Source: Sambucus nigra (lineage: Eukaryota; Streptophyta; Magnoliopsida; Dipsacales; Adoxaceae). From it: 64,000 nucleotides of DNA. Where the stretch lies: positions 446,036,219-446,100,218 of the forward strand of contig OX422211.1 in the NCBI GenBank assembly GCA_949130495.1. Reading direction: 5' to 3'. How positions within the stretch are numbered: the stretch's first letter is position 1; each line of letters starts with the position of its first letter. A program made the position numbers and the translations under genes. Positions 49,706 through 59,761 of this stretch are shown here, piece after piece. The notes below the pieces were generated by a model. That model saw nothing but the letters and a program-made list of their open reading frames with translations, was not told where the DNA came from and searched no databases.

Positions 49706-51401
49706 TGACATGACCACAAATGTGTATCAAGTGTGCGTGCTATATAGGCTCAAGTGCAAACCCGTCGCCTTAGTAATAATAAGATAAAGTCAATATCGTC
49801 TCCACAGGGAACTGGGATGAAAGACTGTAACGACGTAGGAATTGAAGACTAACCCTAAACAGATTCTCACAAAGAAATGAAAAGATGATTAATTGTGAAC
49901 TGAATGACTACTACTAAATGTGAAGGAAATTTAAACTACTAACTAAGGGAACATAAATAAACTACTGCAGTGAAGTAAATATGAATAAGGGAAAGATATG
50001 TTTAGGATACAATCCCCCAAACCCTAGTACATTTACCAAATAGAATACTAACATTTGAATTAGAAAGTTGATTGAACCCATTCTTTATTAATCATAAGCA
50101 TTACATATATGAGGGTACTATTCCGCATCATACATAATCAAATGTAAGAATAAAGTGATGCCGAATAGCTACACGTGCATCGCATCCTTAAACACCCCTG
50201 TTATCTAGGGCAAAGAGTCTAAAAGGTCTACGACGATTGTGCGTACTACACAACAAGATTCGTTCAAATTTCAATTCAAACCCTATTTTTTACATAGGTA
50301 AATTACATCGGGTTGGGTTCATACATCCCAACCCTTACAGACCTAGCTAGACATGGTGTTCTTAAGGAAAAACTTATAAACTATGGTGCATGCAATCATA
50401 ATCATAGTGAAAGCAAACCTAAACATGTAAACACTAATTGGAATCTCAGAAAATATGGAAAACATGCGAATAAAAGTTAACCTTGAAGAGGATAGATGAA
50501 GAACATAAAATTTGGAGAAGAAAATCTTGAATTATTGCCTAAAACTTGAGTATGGTTGATGAAAAAAAAAACTAGGGTTCTTGGGTACAAGAACCCTCTA
50601 AAACTATGAAAAAGAGAACTCCCTAACGTCTAGTATTACCAAATAATAAATACATCACGTTATTTAAAGAATTTGAGCCATGCAAAACTCTATTTTTGAG
50701 AATTAAAAATTGGAAATTCCACCCGCCGAACCGATTCACTTTTTGTTCTTTAGTGGGCCGAACCGATTCACTTTTCCACTGTTGACGCGAAAATTGAGCT
50801 GAAATTTTTTCTGAGTCTTTTCTTCCTTGTTTTTCCATCATTTCTTCCCAACTTTGAACCTTCATAACTTTTCACTTGTGACTCGGATTTGGATGCCGTT
50901 TCTTCCTACGTGCTCGTGGATCGATCCAAAAACTTTAACTTCTTCTGGGAGTTCATGTCCGAATTATGGGTGTAAAATTATGAAATTTCCCCTTGACTTT
51001 CCTTCTCTTGCATTTTGTATTTCTCTTTTGAATTTTTTCTCAATCTTCAAAATGGCATAACTCTTTCACCGTAGCTCCGATTGGGGTGTCATTTTTTCCA
51101 GTTTCTTAAAATTTTGAACTCTTCAACTTTCTAGTAGGCCCCACCTTCTGACTCAGGCTGCAGAATTATGAAAGTGCCCTTGAACACTCCATTTCTTGGG
51201 TTTTCTTTGTTCTTTCAAGTTCTCTTTCGCACTAACTTGCTTGAAATACCTGTAAAACTCATAAGCAGTGCAAAAAATATGAGGTACTCGCCAAGGAGAG
51301 TTAGTGGAATGATTATGAGGTAAAATCAAGTCAATTACACTACACGGATCATAAAAATACCGAAATTAAGGGGATAAATATACAATATTTATGCCTAATC
51401 A
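49706..51401 (-). repeat. Element E 5' LTR
   Basis: 1696 bp, pairing with 43029-44724. The GAACCGATTCACTTTT unit appears twice (about 50727 and 50759). Confidence 0.93.
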
Positions 51402-53560
51402 CGTAGTAAATGATGGATCCACATGAGCCGCATGATAGAGTAGAGGGTGAGGCATCCTATGTACCTAATAGTCAACAAAGGGCAGGGACATATTGAAGTG
51501 GATGGACCGTAGGTGCAACAATAACCTATTGATGACGTGGAAAGAATATTATGTGTTGTGGCACAACTAGCGGAATGAGCGAGAGGTGGAGCAACTGGTG
51601 GAGATAGGGATAAATTGCATGAGAGGTTCATGAAGTAAGATCCTCCAGTATTTACTGGGACTACTGAACCGTTAGTGGCAGAGGAGAGGATTATAAAGAT
51701 GGAAATAATATTCAAGGTGATGGAAGTGCGAGATAAACAAAATGTTTTGTTAGCCACCTTTAGGCTAGAGGATGATGCAAAGTTATTGTGGGATGATACA
51801 AAGAGGTGACTTACTACGATTGGGAGAGTGGTGCCAGTAAATCCTTCTCCAATTACATGGGATAAGTTTGTGAATGTGTTATTTGAAAAATATTTCCCAA
51901 GGCTTTATTGAAAAGGGAAAGAGGAAGAATTTATCATGCTGAAATAGGGGAACTGAAGAGTGGCTGAGTATGAGACTTTATTTATATCTTTATCTAGATT
52001 TGCACCTGATTTGGTGAGGACAGAAGAAAGTACATGTGATCGATTTCAAACTGGTTTGGATATGGATATAAAAACCATAGTTGCTAATAGGGGTGTTCAA
52101 AAAATGACGGAACCGACGGACCAAACCGAACCGAGCCGAGCCGCCTTATTTTTGTCAATATTTTGTTAATCGGTTCGTTCCCCCTTTTTTAAATCGACTG
52201 AGTCGATCCGATCCTCAGGTTTCGAGTTGATAGGGTCGGTCTGGACTGACCCAGACCGACAGTAGTTAAATATATATATATTTTTATTTTATTTAGTGTT
52301 TTGTGAGTGTGTTATGCCTAAAGTCTCTACCTTACCCTTTCATTTCATCTCATTGTCTCTCAGCCGTTCTTTCCTCTTTCTCACATAGACCCAAACAAAT
52401 CAAAGACTCTCCCTCTCTCACTAAACTCTCACGTCACTGCTACCCCCACCCTCTCTCCTAGGCGGTGCTGTTGCCCCATCCATTCCTACCCCATCCGCCG
52501 ATGCTCACTGTCATCTCAGGTCGTCAGGTCAGGTATGATCAGGTTCCCCTTTTTATTTTTGAGATTGGGTTCCGCTTTTATAGCCGTGAATAACCCCCCT
52601 CCGCCTACTGTCGTAATCACTCCCTCACGAATCAGGTATGTTTTAGCTGCTGCTATAAATAATTAATCACTATAAACTTTGGTTGCTGTTATAAACGTGA
52701 AGAACTATTTGGGACATAATCAATCAGTGTAAACTTTGTTGCTATTCCTGTTTTTTGGGAACTATTTGTTTGTTTGGGACATAATAATATGAGTGTAAAC
52801 GTGAATAACTGCTTGTTTGGAATAACCAATATCTTGTTGCTATAAATTTTGGGACATAATAATTTTGCTGCTCCTGTAAATTTGTTTTGCTAACTTTGGT
52901 TGTTTCCATAAATGTTGGGACATAATTTATTAATGTTAGGACTGACAAATCGGACCGGACCGACCCTGTAAAAATTTAAACCTAATAGGGTTGGTTAACC
53001 GATGTTATCGGTCTGGTCTCAGTTCATTTTTTAAGAGGGCCGACTAAAAAAACAATCAAAATAGAAAAAGAACCAGAACGGACCGCGAACACCCCTAGTT
53101 GATAATATAAAGATTACAAATTTCATGGACTTGGTGGATAGGGTAATGGTGTAAGAAAAGTCGATGAAATAAATACAAGATGAACATTCAAAGAAATCAG
53201 AAACGATGGTACAAAATCATATGGATGGGAGACGAGAACCTCAATCTAGAATGTAGCACGAGGGGTACCCAAGGATCAAGGATTTAAAAATAGCAAAAAT
53301 GGATCGGGAAGATTTCAAGCTCGAGCTGGAAGGACTGGCACGAATTGGTAAGAAAATGCATCTATGTTGGGACCGAGGGCTATGTTTTATTATAGATGTG
53401 GTGGTCAAGGGCATATGCCTCGAGAGTGTACAATAGCTGAGACGAGACCTTTATTTTTCCATTGTCATCAACCAGGGCACTTACGAAAGAATTGTCCAGT
53501 GATGGGAGCTACAACATCAGTTGGAAGTGTGACGATGGGAGGTAGGAATTCTACATAGAA
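51402..53560 (+). pseudogene. Element F gag with zinc knuckles, interrupted by hAT element J
   Basis: Before J: MEVRDKQNVLLATFRLED, ITWDKFVNVLFEKYFPR and YETLFISLSRFAPDLVRTE, the Del/Tekay-type capsid core ending CDRFQTGLDMDIKTIVA. After J the reading resumes with NIKITNFMDLVDRVM. Later it has a knuckle YYRCGGQGHMPRECT (first Cys lost) and the second one FHCHQPGHLRKNCP at 53455-53500. Stops and frameshifts are present throughout. Two CCHC motifs in F gag are readable, one damaged. Confidence 0.85.
52088..53097. mobile_element. Element J: non-autonomous hAT element
   Basis: The termini TAGGGGTGTTC and GAACACCCCTA are perfect 11-bp inverted repeats. They are flanked by an 8-bp duplication with one mismatch, GTTGCTAA (52080-52087) and GTTGATAA (53098-53105), the hAT target size. 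Sub-terminal regions are rich in GGACCG/CCGAACCG words, also in inverted orientation. The interior has four TTGGGACATAAT units at about 64-77 bp spacing (52709-52925). No transposase is encoded. It is inserted in F gag, whose frame continues on both sides. Confidence 0.88.
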
Positions 53561-53619
53561 TTTACACAGGGGACATAGAGGAGGTATATCTCAAAGCCAT
53601 GGACAAGGCATAATGTTTG

Positions 53620-54110
53620 CACTGACGCAATAAGATGCACAAGCTGCACCGAATGTAGTGATAGGTACACTTCCTATTTGTGATAAAGATGCTTATATGT
53701 TGATAGATCCTGGTTGTACACATTGTTTTGTGTCTTTGATTTATCTTTTTCATCTTAATAAATCATCATCATCATTAGATTCTGGTTGAGCTATTATTAC
53801 TCAAGTAGGGGGAGTGCTTTTTATTGATAGGGCGTGTAAGTAGTATGTGGTGTAAGTAGGTGAAAAGGAGTTGTTAGTTGACTTATTACCTCTCGATATG
53901 CGTGACTTTTATGTTATACCGGGTATGGATTGGTTGGCCTCATATCATGTATGTATGGGTTGCTTTAAAAAAGAGGTAATGTTTCGGTTACTGGGTGAAC
54001 CTGAGTTTAAATTTATAGGGGACTGAAATGTCACTCCAACATGTTTAATTTCTATTATAAAATCATATAAACTGCTCAGGGTTATCTTGTTCATGTCGTG
54101 GACACATGAC
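53620..54110 (+). pseudogene. Element F protease
   Basis: The reading DAYMLIDPGCTHCFVS holds the active-site position as D-P-G (usually D-S/T-G). Later it shows LLPLDMRDFYVIPGMDWLAS, where the ILGMDWL block is conserved as IPGMDWL. Stops at 53790-53840. Inactive by loss of the D-S/T-G triad. Confidence 0.83.
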
Positions 54111-54129
54111 AAGAGGTTGGAAAACTATC

Positions 54130-55173
54130 AGATATACCAGTAGTTAATGAGTTTGCATATGTCTTCCCAAAAGAACTTCCAAGGTTATCACCAGAACATA
54201 AGGTAGAATTTGTGATTGAGTTGGTACCAGGCACCACACCGATATCTATTGCACCATATCGTATGACACTAGCTGAATTAAAAGAGCTAAAAAACCGTTA
54301 CAAGATTTATTAGACCGTGGTTTTATAAGGCCTAGTGTTTCACTATGGGGAGCCCCAATATTGTTTGTTAATAAGAAAGATGGAACCATGACACTGTGCA
54401 TCTATTATCGGCAGTTGAATAAGCTGAGGATCCAAAATAAATAACCACTACCCCGCATTGATGACTTATTTGATCAGTTATAAGAAGCTAAGATATTTTC
54501 CAAGATCGATCTTAGATTTAGATATCATCAGTTAAAAGTAAGAGACTGTGACATTTCTAAAACTACTTTTTGTTCCAGGTTTGGACATTATGAATTTCTT
54601 GTCATGCCATTTGGGTTAAAAAATGCACCAGCCGTATTCCTGGACTTGATGAACCGCATATTTCACCCTTACATGGATTCTTTTGTTCTTGTCTTAATTG
54701 ATAATATTTTGATATATTCTCATAGTAGGGAGGAACATAAACACCAGTTGCGTATTATTCTACAGACCTTGCAAGAGAGGCAATTATATACTAAATTTAC
54801 TAAATGTGAATTTTGGCTAGATAAGTTAGTATGTTTGGGGCATGTTATTTCTACTTATGGCATCTGTGTTGATCCCAAGAAGGTGGAAGCAGTAATGAAT
54901 TGGGAAAGCCGAACTAGTGTGACACAGGTACATAGTTTTCTAGGATTAGCTAGATATTATAGGAGATTTACACCAGGGGCTTCTTCTATTAAATTACCGT
55001 TGACTAAGCTTACCAGAAAGGAGAACAAGTTTGTGTGGGACGATGACTGTGAGAAAAACTTTAAAAAGTTAAAGAGTAAGTTGACATCAACTCCACTATT
55101 GGCTATTCCTACGAGTACAAAAGGTTTAGTCATTTATAGTGACGCCTCGTATCAAGAATTTGGTTATAACTAA
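54130..55173 (+). pseudogene. Element F reverse transcriptase
   Basis: Readable from FPKELPRLSPEHKVEFVIEL through [42 protein letters not shown], then a long open part from 54604 with [20 protein letters not shown]. The catalytic box reads [10 protein letters not shown]: the second Asp of the F/Y-x-DD pair is Asn. [31 protein letters not shown] and the RNase H start VIYSDAS follow. Few stops in this stretch make it the best preserved pol segment in the window apart from A. Confidence 0.9.
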
Positions 55174-55548
55174 TGCAGTATGAAAAGGTAATTGCTTTTT
55201 CTTCTAGACAATTAAAGATACATGAACGTAACTACCCTATACATGATCTCGAGCTAGTCTCAGTAGTTTTTGCACTAAATATCTGGAGATATTACTTATA
55301 TGGTGTTAGTTGTGAAATTTTTACTGACCATTAAAGTTTAAAATACTTGTTTACTTAAAAGGACTTGAACTTGAGGCAAAGAAGGTGGATGAAACTTATA
55401 AAAGATTATAACTGCACAATACATCACCATCCGGGTAAGGCTAATGTTGTTGCTGATACATTGAGTAGAAAATCTCTAGGTAGAGTATCTTGTATTTATT
55501 GTATTCGAGTTGACTTGCTTAAGGAGATAGATTTAATGGGGGTGTAAT
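55174..55548 (+). pseudogene. Element F RNase H
   Basis: After a frameshift at 55173 the frame shows [39 protein letters not shown] and FTDH, then [20 protein letters not shown] with [15 protein letters not shown], the standard gypsy RNase H end. Stops occur at 55333 and 55357. Confidence 0.87.
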
Positions 55549-55689
55549 TAACTTTATGTGATTCTTGCAGAATAGTAGCACGTCTAAATGTTAGACCTAC
55601 ATTGATAGACTAGATAAGACAAACACATATAGGAGATGTAAAATTGGAGAAAGTTAGAGACAATATGAAAAAAGGGTAAAGCAAATGAA

Positions 55690-55957
55690 TTTTCTATTCG
55701 TGATGATGACCTTGTTATGTATGATAACCATTTGTGTGTACCTAATGTGCTTAATTTAAGACGAACAATTTTAGGGGAATCCCATTATTCTTTATATGAT
55801 ATGCATCCAGGAAGCACAAAACTTTATAGAGATTTGAAACAATGTTATTGGTGGCCGAGAATGAAACACGACATTGCAGATTTTGTTACTAGATGTCTAG
55901 CTTGCCAACATGTGAAGGCGGAGCATCAAAATCCAAGTGGTTTACTATAATTCTTAC
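55690..55957 (+). pseudogene. Element F integrase, N-terminal zinc domain
   Basis: The HHCC finger is readable in CVPNVLNLRRTIL, ESHYSLYDMHPGSTKLYRDL and CYWWPRMKHDIADFVTRCLACQHVKAEHQ. The frame stops at PSGLL followed by a stop, just before the TGTTGATAC start of G. The catalytic core and any chromodomain are outside the window. Confidence 0.88.
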
Positions 55958-56493
55958 TGTTGATACTAAAAATTATAACTTACTTAAACTAATCATAAAT
56001 AGACACGTGTCTCCTTACGATGCAGAAATTATAGTCAACAGTCGCTTAACCAACTCCAAAAATAGTTGCTCGGCAGGCATGCCGACAAACTTGAAGAATG
56101 TAGACCATCAAAGTAAATAAAAGGTCACCATATAGGGGAACAACCAAGGGTATTTTGGCACGTAGTACGGACAATCAACCATCACATTCATTATGTACGG
56201 GTCTAAATGCTTGAATATATTAAGGCATTCCTACTCTTGATCTCCACGTCATTATAAATACATTATATCCCTTTCATCAAAGGTATGATAGAACGAATTC
56301 TAGGATATTCTTCTTAACAAGAGTACTTATCTTTCTGTAATCACTCAAATCAATACAATAACAGTGGATGCAGACTTTCTTACACAACTGAACCACTTTA
56401 AAATCCATTATCTCTTATTTGATTATTTCATTACGATCTTATGTTTTATCTGTGATTAAAAAATTGGAATTAGTCCATTTTTTTACATCAACA
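55958..56493 (+). repeat. Element G 5' LTR with TATA box
   Basis: 536 bp. TATA box ATTATAAATACATT at about 56251. Ends share TGTTGATAC/ATCAACA with A LTRs, showing family kinship. Confidence 0.87.
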
Positions 56494-56608
56494 GATTGGT
56501 GCCGTCTGTGGGAACGAGTGTTTAATTACCGTTCTCACTCTCTTACATCCTTCTTCAAGGGAAGATAAATGATCCTGAGCCTAATGCCATACATGAAGGC
56601 AACACAAC

Positions 56609-58020
56609 TGATGAGTGCATTATTTTTGTATATTTTATACCCAAATTTATACTTTGTTAGTCCCATTTATATTATTTAATAAGTTCTTAGGATCATTTTA
56701 TTAAAAAAGGAAAAAAATGCAAGAATGATTGAATTTGGATTGAAAATGGCCATTTTAAGTAAAAAATGGGCAATTGGATAATTTTATAATATTCTTGTGC
56801 TAAGTTGTGAAAAACGTTGCCTGCGGAAAATTTTGCAGGTAATGATGGAATATGGTGCAAATTGATGATCAACTCGAAAAAGACGTAAAAAAGGTGATTT
56901 TGACGGTTGTTCGAAAAAAGTTGTTTTTATTCTTCGATTTAGATGAAATTTGGCACGCGTGTTCAACAAGGAAATCTAAGACTTTTCGAGTGGGGGAAAT
57001 TGGGTCCCTTATCCCGATCCAAATATTGATGAGTTGGAGTGATAATTTTCAACACGGTTTGGCCAATCCGAGAGAGTTTCACCAAAACCCTAATACCTCA
57101 TTTCCATGTCTATAAATAAGACCCGTGAGTTCATTATTTCGGGGGAAAGATTGTAGAGAGTCAATTTAGAACAATTTTTTGTAGTTTTATTTTGAGAGTT
57201 TTGCTTATATTTGATGGCCAAGAATTGTATTTTTGTGGAAGGAATTTTGTCAAGATTATTTTTGAAACACAATATTTGTAAGTTTGTTCTATTAATAAAA
57301 ATTAGTATTCATTCTTGCATTTATATTTTGTCTTCAATTATGCTAGCTTAGTTTCTTTACTAGGACTAGCTGAAGTTAATTATGTTTTATTAATATTGTT
57401 TGTATTTTAAATTCGTCTTTATTTCTCAATATATTCTAAAAGTTGTAAAAAATTGGTATTCATTTAAAACGACACGAGGGTGTGTTTTAAACCTTCGGCT
57501 TTGTTTGGAAAAAAAATCATATATATTTTTTTAAGTGTGAGTACTTTTTGATGGATTATTCTTGCACTCGATTGTTTTGACAGTCCATGCTTAAAGACCA
57601 TATTTTGAAATTTAAAAGTGAACATTCAAGGGAATAGGGATTTTATCCGTCTAAATTTGAAGACGTTAAATTTTAGTGTGAACGTAATCGTGTTATTTTT
57701 CAAATTAAATGCGATGAGAGTCGGTTTAATTTGAGTTATAAAATTGGGAATGACGAGTTTAAATCATTGCATATTATTAGTTAAATGTGATAAATGGATC
57801 CAATGTCCTAGTTTCTCACACACTAGTTTATATCTTTCGTAGTCGCACTTTTTAATTATGTTAGCTTAGTTTAATATTACACATCTTCTTATAACCATTT
57901 TGTAGTTGGATAGTCACAATTATTTTGAACGAAAAATTGACAAATTTATGTGGGTTCGACCCGTAGTTATACTCGCTATTCTATAATAGCCGTGCACTTG
58001 TAGTATTTTATAAATTGACA
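56609..58020 (+). mobile_element. Solo LTR inside G gag
   Basis: A 1412-bp stretch starts TGATGAGTGCATTATTTTTG and ends CCGTGCACTTGTAG...TTGACA. It is flanked by ACAAC (56604-56608) and ACACC (58021-58025), a 5-bp duplication with one mismatch. The G gag reading (NAIHEGNTT before; a PSAPP block after) continues across it. The end GGGTTCGACCCGTAG...GTGCACTTG is typical of gypsy LTR 3' ends in plants. No internal region or second LTR is present. Orientation is inferred from that end. Frames within (for example 56852-57115) have no recognisable domain. Confidence 0.75.
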
Positions 58021-58139
58021 ACACCAATCGTCCCATCTGCTCCGCCTACCACAACCGACCTAAATTGAATTCTAGCCAGTATTATTAGGGATCAAGATGC
58101 CATGCGGGAAATACCGAGGCAACTCACTACACCAAAATG

Positions 58140-58290
58140 ACAAAATTGTCACCTTTCAGCCGGCCACCCTTGTCAAGGTCATTGACCGTGATAAAAAACA
58201 CACGTTTTATGTCACGGTCATTGACCTTGACATGATCGTGACAAAGAATTGTCACGGTCAATGACCTTGACACGATCGTGACAATGGTTC
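58140..58290. repeat. Left sub-terminal repeats of CACTA element H
   Basis: About five copies of (G)TCA(C/A)GGTCATTGACC(G/T)TGA in alternating orientation; many are near-perfect palindromes centred on GGTCATTGACC or TCAATGA. Confidence 0.88.
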
Positions 58291-58332
58291 TAGCCAAAAC
58301 CCTTTTCCCCTTCTTTTTTCCCTCCCGCCGTT

Positions 58333-58337
<5 letters not shown>

Positions 58338-58377
<40 letters not shown>

Positions 58378-58384
58378 CAGGTTT

Positions 58385-58427
<43 letters not shown>

Positions 58428-58540
58428 CCATTTATATATATGTTTGTGTGTATATATATGTGTGTATGTGTGTATATATGTGCGTGTGTGTGTGCGTGTG
58501 TGGGGGGTGGGGCAGGGTGGGGGTAGGGGTAGGGGTTAAA
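58338..58540. repeat. Microsatellites: two (CT)n tracts, TA/TG run, G-rich run
   Basis: (CT)n at about 58338-58372 and 58389-58422, a TATATG/TGTG tract at 58435-58502, then TGGGGGTAGGGGTAGGGGTT at about 58519. Frames across it give Ser-Leu repeats and are not genes. Confidence 0.9.
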
Positions 58541-58577
58541 AATATAAATAAATAAGTAATTTTCTATAAATTTCCAA

Positions 58578-58660
58578 AAATAATATCCAAAAATGTAAAT
58601 GTAAATAATATCCAAAAATAATATCCAAAAATGTAAATGTAAATAATATCCAAAAATATT
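58578..58660. repeat. Short tandem repeats ATAATATCCAAAAATGTAAA
   Basis: Units AATAATATCCAAAAATGTAAATGTA recur two to three times, partly truncated, in AT-rich DNA inside element H. No gene. Confidence 0.75.
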
Positions 58661-59167
58661 GGATAACAATTTATTTTCATTCAAAATAAATAAGTAATTT
58701 TCTACAAATTTCATAAAAAAATGAAGGCCGGCTTAATATGTGATTTAAGTGTGAAATAATCGCTATATACTTATACTAATGGAGAAAAAAAATCATATAT
58801 GGCGTTTTTTGTTGACTTTATATGGTGAAATAATAACATGACTTTATATCCATCAAATAAAAGCATGAAAACTAAAAAACGACAATAAGGGTTCAAATGC
58901 GCATAAATTTGTAGTAATTATCTTATAATAAAGATCAATTAGTCTATGTTGTTGAAAAATTTGATCAAATTGGTGAGCCCTTTATATTTTTAAAATGTTG
59001 TTTTTATTCCTATTTAACTTTTCTTTCTATACACCACTAATTATATTTAAAGTTTAATAAAATAGGAGTTATAGAAAGAAAAGTGGGGTTTCCATAATCT
59101 TACTTTGTCACAATTAATTTATATGCCTCAAAGTTATTTTATCACTCTTAGTTTATATTTGTGATAA

Positions 59168-59726
59168 TACTTTATTAAAGATTTTTATGGGAACTTGTTA
59201 TACTAGAACTTAGATGAACACTAAGTGATGAAAATAGTCCTTAAAATTGAAAATTAAATAAAGTTTATAAAAGTAAAGATGCTGGTAATACATCAAAGAT
59301 AAATTAATAAGGACTAAATAACAAAACGTGTTCAAGTGTATAACAAGAAAGAAAATGTGGTATTTAGATTGGGTAAAATTCTTAAAGTAATGTTAAGGGA
59401 CTAAAAGACCCAAGACAACTGGCCAGTAAGTCACGGATCGAAAAATTTATGACGGGTGATGAAAGCCCGTAAACATGTTGGGGTGGGGGTGGGGGTGAGT
59501 GGGGGTGGGGTGGGGGTGGGGTATGATTTATAAAAAGCACAAAACAATAGTAGAAATTCAATACCTGAAATTAACATTGAGATTATTTTAAATAGACAGT
59601 CACTACTGTGTGTGTGTTTAAATTGAAAGAAGATATGAGAATTTTATTAAAGATTTTTATGGGAACTTGTTATACTAGAACTTAGATGAACACTAAGTGA
59701 TGAAAATAGTCCTTAAAATTGAAAAT
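59168..59726. repeat. Pair of perfect direct repeats of about 83 bp
   Basis: The stretch from TTTATTAAAGATTTTTATGG to ATAGTCCTTAAAATTGAAAAT at about 59168-59250 recurs at about 59643-59726. The second copy lies just upstream of the TNP-like gene start. Between them is a G-rich tract (59478-59522). Confidence 0.85.
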
Positions 59727-59761
59727 ATTATATCTGTACTAATAACATTTTTTTACAGCAA

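Larger units (their letters stand above)
43029..51401 (-). mobile_element. Element E: non-autonomous Athila-like gypsy element, relative of B
   Basis: LTRs of equal length (1696 bp; 43029-44724 and 49706-51401) begin TGACGCAACCAC or TGACATGACCAC and end TTTATGCCTAATCA. The minus strand beside the right LTR reads TGCGCCATTGTCGGGGA, a decayed tRNA-Asp-type primer site. Beside the left LTR it shows a run of Gs as polypurine tract. It encodes gag and protease only. The flanks TGTTG and CGTAG match at just three of five positions, so the target duplication is lost or the element recombined. It sits in the leader of F. Confidence 0.9.
34937..55957 (+). mobile_element. Element F: Del/Tekay-like gypsy (chromovirus), multiply interrupted and truncated
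   Basis: A 5' LTR (34937-42867, interrupted by D) is followed by the initiator-Met primer site ACTTGGTATCAGAGCATG (42868). Gag, protease, reverse transcriptase, RNase H and the integrase zinc domain follow on the plus strand. E sits in the leader, J in gag, and G ends the element in integrase. A chromodomain or 3' LTR would lie beyond the window. It is inserted in integrase of I. The LTR start TGATTAGGAATG is inferred from where the I reading ends; no second LTR confirms it. Confidence 0.85.

Noticed and set aside
58519..58538. GGGGTA repeats as telomere-like DNA
   Set aside because: Too short and not the plant TTTAGGG unit; part of a G-rich run in CACTA element H.
58278..58714. Ser-Leu-rich and His-Thr-rich frames
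   Set aside because: Products of CT and TG microsatellites.
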